Source of the DNA: Ramazzottius varieornatus
Lineage: Eukaryota; Tardigrada; Eutardigrada; Parachela; Ramazzottiidae
Assembly: GCA_001949185.1 (NCBI GenBank)
Contig: BDGG01000002.1
Span: forward strand, 6,538,772 to 6,602,771
Length of the DNA stretch: 64,000 nucleotides
Direction of reading: 5' to 3'
Below are positions 26,425 through 37,900 of this stretch, in pieces. Position 1 is the stretch's first letter, and each line of letters begins with the position of its first letter. A model generated the notes under the pieces. It worked only from the letters and a program-made list of their open reading frames with translations, had not been told where the DNA came from and searched no databases. Both the position numbers and the translations under genes were made by a program.

Positions 26425-28026
26425 TTACGGTAAAAAGTAATTTTCTTCGCAAAAGTTGATATGGTTATAAACGAAACGGATACGCTTCTGTAGAATATGG
26501 CTTGTCTTTGGCCCGATGCCGGGCAGGCGGCTTTGGAGGTGCGGATACTCGAGAATAAACGCCTTCATCAATTGAGCGGCAGCGTTACGGCTTTGGTGGA
26601 GTTTCTTTATGGCACTGACAGTGTTCTTGTTGAAGAGGCAGAAGGACTGCAGGAGCGGTTGTAAATATTTGTCGTACTGGTCCAGCAGACGATAACCGTG
26701 AAACAGCCCTAAAACAATAAGCTTCGTATATAGGAGCGAATATGTGGCAAAAGTCAAGCCAAGATAAGCACCATATGGGCCATTAATAGTCCTGCTTACC
26801 CGATTCGTTATCCATAAAAATGAAGCGTCCATCGTCGTCGGCAATATTGTGGACCGGCATGGACAGCATCTGCTGATGCCACTGGAGATTGGAGATCAAG
26901 GAAGCAATGCGGTCAGTGTTGCCCAGCAGATAGTCAAAGATGAACAAGTCTGACCACTGAACAAGCTCCCGTAATTCATCTTTGGATAATTGCTCCAGCT
27001 GTTGCGATCGCGACGATATCAGGGGACAGTCAGCCGGCAGCACTTTGTCAGGCTTTGATGACGGCGCTGTCGAGTTTATAGCCAGAAGAACTTCCGTCCT
27101 GTTCCTAATTTCGATCGAAGTATTCACTGCGTCAAGGCTGACAGGAATCTCACGTGGTGGACCGACAATGGCGTTAATAAGCGGGTGAAGGATTTTAGGG
27201 AGGTAGAGCGGTTTGAGGTTGGTGATGTACTTGGTTATAATGAAGGGTTTGGTGGGATCCCAAGTGGAAGACTGATGAATTTGCTCCATGACGCCTTCGA
27301 AGAGCTGATTTCGGACAGCTCTGGTCAGCAGTGTTGGTGGGAGATGATGGCGCATTTGGAGCAGGTCAGCCAAAAAATAGGAGAAAGCTTCACCCTGAAT
27401 CTCCTCGTAGTTATGCCGTTGTTTCAGACAGGCTTGACTGCCATCATCAAATTTGACAAGGTAATTGCGGCCACAATGAGGCCCATTAGACTCCATATGG
27501 ACAACCTGACGATGTGTTTTTACCTCTTTGATCCACTTTTCCGCGTCACTGACGACCTTTCTGTCGATGGCGTCAGGATGGAAGGGCGTGGCAGCTAAGC
27601 CGTCTAATATCCAGTAGATACCCCGTATCATTTTGTTCAATTTGCTAATCGTCGGTAAGCCGCTATGCTTTCTGTTATTGATGCCCACAATCAGCTGGCT
27701 TTGGTTGGTCAGTCGGCTGGAAATATTAGCCAAATCTCTTGGAGGAAAGCTAGCCGAGGGGAAGAAGCCAGGACGAGGTCGGAAAGACGGATAACGCACC
27801 ATGCTGACTTGGACATGATCGGCTGTCCTGTTCTCTCCTTCTTCCGCCACTGATGGTCGAGATGCATTTACCTGCAGGTTTCCTCCGTCTGTCACCTCAG
27901 GGGCCGGGGACTTTGCCGAGGTAATTGGTCCGGGATTAAGTACTACCTGGAGTGGCGGATGTGAAGACTCAGATTCTATCGGTGAATTTCTGACGGTATC
28001 GGCCTCACCAGAGAAGGGGATAACAT
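26425..28026 (-). CDS. FJX1: Four-jointed box kinase (Golgi cadherin-domain kinase)
   Basis: Two large exons (28026-26800 and 26708-26425) give about 503 residues; the first coding exon with the membrane anchor is upstream. The sequence follows FJX1 throughout: a CGRNYLVKFDDGSQACLK lobe, then IQGEAFSYFLADLL, LVQWSDLFIFDYLLGNTDR, FIFMDNESG, and GLFHGYRLLDQYDKYLQPLLQSFCLF near the end. The family is FAM20-like: the DYLL-N-TDR segment and the DNE motif correspond to the catalytic and metal-binding positions. Four-jointed phosphorylates extracellular cadherin repeats of Fat and Dachsous in the Golgi, tuning planar polarity and Hippo signalling. A possible first exon (ATG at 29551, hydrophobic ISIGLSGIITVITF) is compatible in phase but weakly supported. 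Confidence 0.92.
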
Positions 28027-31000
28027 CTGAAAGAGGAAATCAATCCATCTTGGCATAATGTTCTCGCATATTCAAATCAGCAGGCAGTTATCGAGCTATC
28101 ATATTTCTGAAGTAAATATACTTGTCGCTGTATGCAAAGCTATCGAAACCGGTCCTCCGAGCAATCCACAAAATTATCGTTTTATTTTCATGGTTTTCTG
28201 GATGCTGGGGTTAATTGTTTACATCATCGACCTGACTCCCGGGCAACGCCCATCCGAATATTCTATTACGTGTTTGGGAGCTGCGCATACAAAACGTACA
28301 AGATGGTCAGATCAAGTGGCGCGCAGTTTAAATAATTTTGGCTGGTGGTGTGCGCCACTCAAGACAGCCATCTTGTGCGCTTTGTTTGCCCAGCTTCCAT
28401 CTCACGTAAAGGGAACATAGTCAGTTTTTGCGCAGAGCATGGGATCGATATCATGTCGGCATGCAAGGCAAAGGGGCGATTATTTTGGAAATTCGATCTC
28501 TGAGATCGAGCAATCTGAACTCGCCATAGACCAATAAATCTTCTAACGGAAGCGAAAGTGCAATAAAAACAAAGGAAGTGCCGGTCTGGATAAGGACTAA
28601 AAAAGGCAAGCTGAGCTATTAGTTACCTTGAGCAGGGAGCGTTGACTGGACTGATCGTGGCTGGCAAGATGAGAGGAAGCAAATAATCATAACACTCGTC
28701 CAGAGAAGATCCATTTCGCGCGCGGTTGAGAAACGGCAAATCTTGGAACTTGATCCGGAATTAGCTGGCCAGAAAAGACGTGATGATGGGGCTTCCTTCT
28801 TTCAGTTCTCTGCAAATACGTGCGAAAAGTCAAGTCAACTGTCACTTGTTCAATTGGCAAAAGTACAAATGGCATACAGAAGGGTCAACTGCACTTACGA
28901 GGCCCTTCACCACTGGACACCAGACAAAAAAGATTCCCCGTAGATCGCCGGCAGGAATTTACTGTTGGATACTTGTTTTGATCGTATCGGCATCTGTGAA
29001 CAGCAAGCCGCGTCTTCGGTCATAAAATGTGCGATATTCGGGAGGACAAAGGGGGCTCTTGATTGCATATAGCGGTCAGCTGTTATGGCTTAGGTCGGCA
29101 ATCACTCTCTAGACAATTAGCCCATAAAGTCTCAACGCAAACAAATTTACCACAGATATCAAGCCTCACGAGGGAATGCTCCGAGGGAGAAAATGTCCAG
29201 AGATGGAATGGATTTCCAAGAAGGAGAAAATGGCCAAATGAAGCCGCCCTGCAGCCAAGCCATGGTATACGTGACCAAGCTCTTCACTTGTACAGCCGGC
29301 CAGCGTCCATATCAGTGATGGGCGTGACAAACTGGCCGTCCGTATCATGACGACTAGGCGGTCAAGGCGGAAAGGATAGCGGCAGGAAAGGTGGCAGATT
29401 GACAGGCAAATCTGGGCATATTGTGAAAGACCTGTTCCGCCTCCTGACCACTCCATTCAGTCCTACGATCATCAAAATAATCAAATGTAATAACTGTAAT
29501 TATACCAGATAATCCTATCGATATTCCATTCTTTCCACAAAGGGACACCATAATTCACAATCGACTTACCCCGCACTTTTCCGTTTAAGAATTTTCCGTA
29601 AATGGTAATTATGCTGACGATCCACGGACAAGAGATGCGGCTGGCAAGCGTGGAATGTTCTCTTTTCCGTAAGGCTTCTTAGAAAGATTCCAAAATACGC
29701 TCATTCAGATCTTGAAGTGATTTTATATTCCAACTGGAGTGAGAGAAAACAGTCTTCTCGCTTACTCACCCTTACGATGTCTATTAACCCCAAATCAATT
29801 TTAAGCCTTTTTTCTTTCCTTGTTTTCCCGATTGAACTTAATCGGATGGGTTCTCGAACCGCCCGTGTTGTCCTCCGGTCTTTTCACTGTCGTCCTGTCG
29901 CTGTTATAGATGAAACCAATAAATTGTTTTTATTTGGTTTGTACGAGCTTGATTGTTCAGAGCAAGCAGATGAAAATTCATACAGAGCCCCGAATATGCT
30001 CCATACAAAACAATTACAGCATCGGCATTATGCACGATCGGCATTATTCTGATGTTGACCAAAGGACCGAACAACCAGGATGTCCATTGAAATATCCTCC
30101 GAAGCCGGCTGCATGCATGTTCAACAATAACATCCCATGATGTTTCGAGGACTAGCTATGCGCAAACCGGCGTTTCCAACTTTTATTCTTCTGGTATGCC
30201 CAAGTTAGAACATACAATATAACGCTTTCTGTATAAACGACATCTGCCTTTTGCGCAGAACTTTAGAGTAGCTTCTGCTTGTGAAAATTTGACCTCGGTA
30301 TTTTGGTAAAATTTTGCAGGTAGAGTCAGAGCATAGCAATCTCAGCTGGGGTTGTAATGAAAAACGCGTCGCTTAACATAGCCCGCTGTTAATGGTACAT
30401 GCTTCTCTCTCACCTTCCACCTTTTGAAATGGACAGTCCATCTGACGGGAAACGATCGGACGCTGTGATCGTCGAATGATGGATGACTTTTGGACAAAGT
30501 TTTCAACTGTCAGTCCACAGTTCACAACACAGCACCCTCTCCCCAGCTGACAAATCCCCCACCATATTCTCCCAACCGAAGAGAAAATGCAAAGAATTTG
30601 AATCAGGAATACACAGCCAAAACCCGAATATTCAGGTAGTTTGACTTACTCAGATTAAGGATAAGAGAAAAATATTTTGCATAATAAAAGATAACTTCCT
30701 GGTTCCCCAGCACGAGGTTCGAGTTTTCTGCCACAATTGAATTATTTGACTGTCCATTTTCGCTCCACTCGACTATCTAATGGATATAAGCCCCCGTAAT
30801 TAGTGTAAGGTGTGCCCTATCGAATTTGATTAGCGGCGGAGACAATGCAGATGGCTGTTTTGGATAATGTTTCGGACAGCTTAACCTCACAGCGAGGGGA
30901 TGCTCTTGAACAAAACCTAATTGCATGGCGGGGTGAAAGAAAGCAGTGCAAAACAATGTTCCTGGCTGTCTTCGGTCCCTAATTCCTATTTCATTCCTCA

Positions 31001-32611
31001 AACATGATACGAACAATCAGAGGGCATCTCACCAGACTCTTTCCTGACCACTCCATTTTAATCTTGGACTCACTTGAAATTTTGCCTAAAGAGCGCCAAG
31101 GGAGAAATGGTGGATTCAACTGTTCAAGTGGTCCTCATACATGTGCCAAAAGGTCAGAGAATGTGAAACGTACAGAAAAGCGTGCCTAGAAAGCGATCGG
31201 AGATGGAAGAGGTAAGGGAAGAGGTGAAGTGAAAAGGTACAGTGACCAGTGTCCACCTGCTCTTGAGATGAGCCTCGCTCATCGATCGAAACATGCCATT
31301 CCTGACACATTGGCAAGTTTGCTCTGGCTTATTGTACTGGAAGTAATTGTCCGATAAATCATTCGTGATGGCGAACGCTTGTTTAGTTTTTGCTCGCTCC
31401 TTCGTTCCCAGTGCATGCTGATCAGGTGAGGAACATGAAGCAAGTGACAATTCATGGCATTTCGTGTTGACTCTACGCAAACACACGTCTCAAACCTTCA
31501 CAAAAACCCGAATATGCAACAGCTGGACCGGGCTGGACCCTTTCGTTACAAAACAATACGGCGGTAGGACAAAAGGTATTCGGCGTCAAGAATGCCGTCG
31601 TAATGAAGTTTGCCGTAATCGTTTCTGTCAACGATACAGACATGTTAAGGATATTCCCATTCGCCTGACGACATATTTCGTGCAATCACCATTACCACAG
31701 CGCCATTACCACATAAGACATCACTATGATCAGTCATCATCCAGAGCCTGCAAGAATAATCTGGCGCAGGTGCTGGCTCCAGCCAGTCTTTCCGGTTTCC
31801 GGGTTAGTCTGCCATTTTTATACGAAAATTCCGGTCAGATTAGTGCCGAGCATGGCCTTGTCAGGTGTTAGTACCCTAGTGAACAGGCAATGGAACTCGA
31901 GTCTTGCTGGTCATCGGACCAATTCTAGACTGGCTACGAGTACGCAAACGGATTTTAAATGAGTGAAAAACATTCAAAAATACGACTTCCAGTTTTATTG
32001 AACGGAGCAGAACTCTGATAATAGACCTGTTTCGCAAGTCACGTTGCGGCTCTGAATAGAATAAAATCTCATGATTTTATACTGTGTCAGTGTCTGTGCA
32101 GAAACCGTTTCGCGGTTTGCTCACTTCCGGCACAGAATATTAGCATAAAGGGATATTAGGCCGCGCGAGTTCAGCAGGGCATCGGAATTCGCGTGGCCTG
32201 TCACTTAGCCCTTTACTGGATAAAGCCTGGACTTCTTTCGCTTTTTCTGGTGATAGTTTCGGGAAGACAATTATCTCTTCCTAACTTCAATGCTAGTTTC
32301 GGTCGAAAAACATGATGGATTTCGAGAAGGAACGAGAGCGGAAGTCAAGTGGCGCAATGTGGGAGAGGCGTGTAGCTCGGATCACTTGACGCGCCACTCC
32401 ACCGAAATTTAAAATTTCGACCAAAGTGGTCAATAGTACAATCAACTCAGCTTGCACAGAATTTCAAATTCTGTGCAGCGATATTAGACAAAGCACAAGC
32501 CGTGGATAACTGCACAGCATAAAACCTATACTTATGCTGTGCAAGCCGAAAACATGACTTGTGAAACAGGTCCAATATCTAGACGTCTCGAAAATACAAT
32601 ACGAAGACTGT
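28027..32611. other. 4.6 kb gene-poor interval with FJX1 5' region
   Basis: Probably holds the FJX1 first exon and promoter, and the UTP18 3' UTR. It contains one clear foldback repeat (28273-28400) and a possible decayed one near 32340-32400, where AAGTGGCGCA recurs. No other gene is recognised. Confidence 0.4.
28273..28400. repeat. Foldback (MITE-like) repeat, copy 6
   Basis: Left end TTGGGAGCTGCGCATACAAA pairs with right end TTTGTTTGCCCAGCTTCCA. Inner arms are GATCAAGTGGCGCGC and TGTGCGCCACTCAAG. It is probably in the first FJX1 intron if the distal first exon is real. Confidence 0.7.
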
Positions 32612-34155
32612 TCAGAAGCCACTGTAATGTCCAAGACGGTAAAGCAAAGCTTCGCCCTTATTATTACCCACCGCCATATACCCGCTATTCAATGAGAAGT
32701 CCACAACATCAGCTTTGCGTACTTTATCATTCAAACCAGGGAAACTAGCCACTATCTGCATCTCTGTCATATGCAGCAGCTTCATCGCTCCATGTGTATG
32801 GTTGCTCCCCAAAGCCAGGAGCTCGGACGTCGGGTTAAACTTCAGGAAGTCAATCTGTGTGGTCAGGTTCATCACGCTCTTCATCGGAACAGTTTTCCCA
32901 TGGGAAAGCTCCTTCTTGTCATACACGTTCACCACACCAGAGTTCGACCCTATGGCCAAGTAGGCATCGTTCGGCGAGACTGCAGCTGCAGTACCGACCA
33001 CACAACCTTCGTCCACGAAACTCGTGGAACAGGCGCGCGACCTGAGGTCCCATACGTGAACTCTTCCACCGTCGCCGACACTGTACAGATACTTGCTGTC
33101 ACCGGAGAAGGAAGCCACATTCACTGCGCCGTTCGTCTTGAGCGAGTACAGCCACTCTCTGGTTCTTCCAGAGAGGATGTGCATGAGACCGTCTCGGGCG
33201 GGGAAGGCTAGTGAAGAGTAGTCTGGTGAAACGCTGAACCGCCGGAAGTTCTGTTCGGGAATCGCTTTGTTGCGGAGAATCTTGGTAGTCTTCTCGGAAA
33301 GAAGATCGAAGAGGTACATCGTTGAATGAGCCTAGAAGGGCGAAATTCTCGTGAATACAAAGTTAGTGAACCGGAAGTATTCTTTACCTTAGAACAAGCC
33401 AGGAACTCCGAGCCTTGGTTCAGAAAATGCGCGCAGCTTATTGGAAAGCCTTCGAAGTACACGCTCTTGAGTTTTGGGTTAGTCTTTCCATCGACCTCGA
33501 AGAGCGTAGCGCTGTGATCAAAGCTGGCAACCAGAGCCATCTGGGCCGTGGGATGGAACTCCAAAGCGTGGACAGTATTCTTAGCAGGACTTTCATAATT
33601 TAGATTGGTCAAGCGTTTACACTGAAAGTTCTTCAGAGGTAAGTATCTGGAAGCGCTATCAACATAGCTTCCGGTTGAGTTTGTGAGAGGATCGGAAGCA
33701 TCTGAAACGCTCTGAGGCTTCTGCAGTGCCCATGCAGGAGTAGGCAGGTTTTTTTCGTATTCGTTACGAAGTCGTCGGGCTAGCTCATCTGCACTGACGT
33801 GTTTCTCGGTCGTTAAACGAAATCTTTTGTACCTTTGGTTCTCCCGGACGCTGACAAGGTTATCCGCATCATCTTCGTCGATCCAAGCGTTAGCAGATTC
33901 TTCCTCGGCGTCGTCGGCAGGTGCGAAGTCCGCAGGCCGTTTTGGTGCGCTACTTAGCGCTTCAACGAAGTCTGCGCTTCTTCCCAGGACAATCTCTTCT
34001 AACCGCTTTTCTTTTGCCGATTTGTCTGGAAATACCACAAAGTATGATCTTACAAGTTTACTAGAACGCAGTGCTTACAGAATTCACTTACCGTCGTGCG
34101 CCGGTGTCGATAAGTACTCGTTCAAAACAGCTGACAGCAGATCGTCTTCCGTCAT
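32612..34155 (-). CDS. UTP18: UTP18, U3 snoRNP / small-subunit processome WD40 protein
   Basis: Three exons (34155-34092, 34025-33388, 33331-32612) give 473 residues. The N-terminal third is charged and carries the RRLRNEYEK helix. WD40 repeats then run to the end, with UTP18-specific stretches: VDEGCVVGTAAA, GSNSGVVNVYDKK, MNLTTQIDFLKFNPTSELLALGSN, and the very end GYMAVGNNKGEALLYRLGHYS. UTP18 acts in the nucleolus in early 18S rRNA processing within the SSU processome. It is a little shorter than the human protein (about 556), mainly at the N terminus. The ATG lies one base after a CCCAG. Its 5' end faces ATP5F1C across about 610 bases. Confidence 0.94.
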
Positions 34156-34768
34156 CCTGGGCGACGACGGTCCTTTTCTATGCTACTTGAGAGAGGTGAT
34201 TCAAGTGTCCTACCAGTTTGCATTCACCAGCGACAGCCGCAGTCTGCAGAGTTAGGATCGACTGAAGGTCCGAAACAAACGAGGGAACAAGCGCGAGGTG
34301 AGAGAGAGAGGATCATCCAGATTCCGAAAATGTGAATCGCAGTATAGGATTGCGAAACAGCCAGCTTCCGAGTGCCGTCGATCAATCAAGTGTACCGCCG
34401 AATCAATGAAAGATTACATCTATGTGTCATGTCATGTTTGATGTGTTTGTAAGGCTGTCCGTACGTAATGCCCACGTTACAAGTGTATATGTTGTGGTTA
34501 TGTCGTGTTGTATACCGCAGCTTGCCGATAACGTATATGCAAACGGCGAAAGCAAGCTGCACGGTGAGAACTGCAATGTTCTTATACCTACCGGAGTCAG
34601 CTGTGGGCGAAGTTGATCTTCAAGCTTACGATTCATTCCTCCAGCCTCCAGGATCCCACATGCAAGATATCTCCCCCTGAACCTAGATCTCTTTAAAGAC
34701 CGCTTGTAACATCTGCGAGTGCTCCTGCAGCGCACTAATCTTGTTCCCTGCGTCGCATCACCTTCACC
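34156..34768. promoter_or_regulatory. Divergent promoter UTP18 / ATP5F1C
   Basis: About 613 bases separate the two start codons, so the genes probably share a bidirectional promoter. No TATA box is obvious. No coding exon is recognised. Confidence 0.55.
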
Positions 34769-36283
34769 ATGATGTCTTGCAAGATGGTTGCCCTTGTTCC
34801 TGTCAGGTACGTGAATTCCTCTGATCATCATCCGTCTGACTACACTATGGGAGATCTCCCTCTTTGTAGCATGGCTGGACAGTTTGGTCAGCAAGTACGA
34901 GGGATGGCTACGCTGAAGATGAGTAAGTAGGAAGCTGCTCGAGATTGCAGCAACAGTTTTCTTCACTTCAACTGTGCTATATATATGTGCATGTATATTG
35001 ATATGTGGACCTGTTCGTTGCAGTTTCCCTTCGTCTAAAGTCTGTCAAAAACATCCAAAAGATTACCAAGTCCATGAAGATGGTGTCCGCAGCTAAATAC
35101 GCAAGGGCAGAAAGAGAGTTAAAGCCAGCTCGACCGTACGGTGCAGGAGCTTCCGGTAAGCAGTAGAAACACTACTGTATAACCCGTGTATTGTATTGAA
35201 GTGTCTAGCACAAGTCGCATCCACCATCATAACTATAGCAATGCTGTTCTATCCTGTAGCATTCTACCAGAAGGCGGAACTGAAATCCGATCCCACAAAG
35301 AAGAACCATTTGGTTGTTGCCATCAGTAGTGACAGAGGGCTCTGTGGGGGTATCCACTCCGGAGTAGCGAAGGCAATCAGGAACGATATCAATGATCAAG
35401 GCCTCGACAGGGATAACATTAAGATCGTCGCAGTCGGAGACAAGGCTCGCGGTATTTTGCAGCGGTAAGAACTTCGCAACACCTCGGAGTATTTTTCTTC
35501 TCAGTTTGTCTAACGTAACCGATTCTTCTTGTAGAACAATGAGAGACAACTTCTTGCTATCTGTGAAGGAGTTAGGCCGAATGCCACCGACGTTTGGGGA
35601 TGCTTCGGAAGTCGCCGAGGCCATTTTGAGTTCGGGCTACGAGTTTGACAGTGGAAGCATTTACTACAATCGGTTCAAGTAAGTTAGTTCCATGCGAGAC
35701 GGAAGAGGTGATATGACCATAGTCTGGGAGGTCGGAAAACAAGTTCGACCAGATCGCTTCCCCAAGTGACGCACGACTCTGGCCAATATTACTGTACATG
35801 TGCACCACTTGAAAAGAGATCTGGACGAGGTTGTTTGTAGAGTTTCCGTACCGGGCGTGTCATTGTTCACGTTCTTTAGGTCTGTGGTTTCTTACCAAGC
35901 CATGAGCCAGCCGCTGTTTTCACTGGAGACCGTGTCGAAGTCGGAGAAGCTGAATATTTACGATGACATCGATGCTGATGTACTCAGAAGCTACATGGAA
36001 TACAACATGGTCAGCTTGATTTACTACGCTATGAAGGAGAACGCAGCCAGTGAACAGAGCTCGCGTATGACATCCATGGATAACGCCAGTAAAAACGCCG
36101 GTATGTACCAGACCTTGAATCGCTGTTTATGCCACGAAGTAACCGGATTGTAAACTAATTTTTCTTGATCGATGCTTCTTAGGTGAGATTATCCAGAAGC
36201 TGACACTGACTTTCAACCGAACTCGTCAAGCTGTCATCACAAGAGAGCTTATTGAAATTATTTCTGGAGCTTCTGCATTATAA
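34769..36283 (+). CDS. ATP5F1C: Mitochondrial ATP synthase F1 subunit gamma
   Basis: Seven exons (34769-34806, 34870-34922, 35024-35155, 35260-35464, 35535-35678, 35880-36100, 36183-36283) give 297 residues, the same as the animal family. The first about 30 residues form a mitochondrial presequence. MATLK leads into the long N-terminal coiled-coil helix ([26 protein letters not shown]), [12 protein letters not shown] is the conserved turn, and the C-terminal helix is [22 protein letters not shown]. Gamma is the central stalk that rotates within the alpha3-beta3 head. Intron 5 carries a foldback repeat. The gene is divergent from UTP18 and 18 kb from the gene for its partner, subunit delta. 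Confidence 0.98.
35724..35848. repeat. Foldback (MITE-like) repeat, copy 7 (ATP5F1C intron 5)
   Basis: Left end TGGGAGGTCGGAAAAC, inner arms CCCCAAGTGACGCAC and TGTGCACCACTTG, centre TGGCCAATATTACTG. It lies wholly within the intron. Confidence 0.7.
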
Positions 36284-37900
36284 GGTTGGCTTGGCCTGCT
36301 TTCTTCTGTGCTTTGAGCTTCTTGTAATGTCGTGTTTGTTTCGCAAAAGTGTACTTCGTCTTTTATCGCAGTTCTTTAATTACCATCCCGCAAGACCGTT
36401 TGGTAAACCTTTTATGCTGCAGTCAGCAGCAACCTAGAGTATCTACAGTTACTTTCCATCGCATCGAAGATCAGCGGAAAACTCGGTAATATAATGTTTT
36501 CATTCGGTACTTTGACTAAGGTTTGTGTTATTAGAATATGACGAATGTCGCTTTTGCGTTTACTTCAAGAGCCCAAAGCATTTAAATCAAACAGAAGAGC
36601 GAATTTTCATAAATCACTCATACTGACTGACTGTTTTGAAGGACCGTATTTTCACAGAAGGTGACTATGCAGAAATTTTGGTTTCTGCTATTCACCCGCC
36701 CAAGCCGTAATTTCAAGATCAGGTCTTATTTTTTGATTGTACGTTGGTCTTTCAATTTTGTTTCGGGCGGTAATGCAAAGCCACCGCGCCTAGCGTATAC
36801 TGTGCGCGCTTTTGATCTAGATGGGATTTTTCCTTGATTGAAGAAAGCTTTTCATTCCCTTGTATAACCGTTATATCTGTGATAATCATGCGTCCAAAGG
36901 TCTCCGTGCCTGTCAAATTCATCCGAGAACGGTTGATTATGTGGGCCTACTCATCGATCGACACAGGTCGATCTGCTGGAGGGTCTATTCGTGGCGGAAA
37001 ATTTTATTTTAGGGCTTTGCGCTGTTCGCGGTACTTGGCCTATTAGCCTGCGTGGTAGCACGGGACTTAACTTACCCGTACTTCAATTAGATACGTCAAC
37101 GCCAAGAGGATCTAGTAGTCGCCTGGGGGGACAAAACATGATGGACAGCTTCAGATTTGCTGACTAGTGTATGAATATCCAGCATTGCTGCAATATATCG
37201 CTATGACCGAAGCTTCGGTCTTATGATTGTCTGTTTCGCAGTTTGGAGTGCTAGCTGCCGCCGCTCCAGACAACGAAGGTTGCGTCGTACGTCGTGACCG
37301 ATCGACATAGTTAGCTATAGCTCGATCGGAAAGGAATTTTTGATACGTCATTTTGTTTTCCACTGGTCTAGGCTAACTTGACGGTGGCAAGCTCTTGTAC
37401 AAATAGTTATACGAAAATTCGAACATCTCCCGGTTTATTTATCGAGCACATAGCAGCTAAGTGGTGACTTACCTACCGTTTGACAGCTAGCAATCATTAA
37501 GAAATGTTTGCCGTATCTCATGAAGTAACCTGGTAAGTTTTCAGCCGTCTTTTCGTGTAGTTCCGACAGAGTGGTTCCGATCTGTTCGTCCTGACCTGAC
37601 AATATTACGTGCCGCTGGGTTACATGCCAGCGTTTTTTTACACTGGCGAGGCTCCTAGCTTTACTTCCGCTCGTCAGCTCGACCTGCTTTCTTTGACATC
37701 AAGCGAATATTTCACATGCTTTCATTCTATCCAAAACTATCTGATGGGTTTTATGATATTTCTATAGTGTATGCTCGAAAGGTATTTTGAATTAATTTTA
37801 TAGTTATATAGTTATTAGGTGTATAGTGTCCATGTGATGTTTTCTGGGCAAAATCCTGATACTTTATTTTCATACTGTTTGTTTTTTTACAGATATCTGG
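36284..37900. other. Intergenic and 5' UTR intron of the nuclear receptor
   Basis: The nuclear receptor ATG follows a strong acceptor (TTTTTTTACAG at 37892) by 8 bases, so a noncoding first exon must lie in this stretch. No other gene is recognised. Confidence 0.4.

Noticed and set aside
34427-34966. 179-codon minus-strand frame across the UTP18/ATP5F1C promoter
   Set aside because: It overlaps ATP5F1C exons on the other strand and has no protein-like features.
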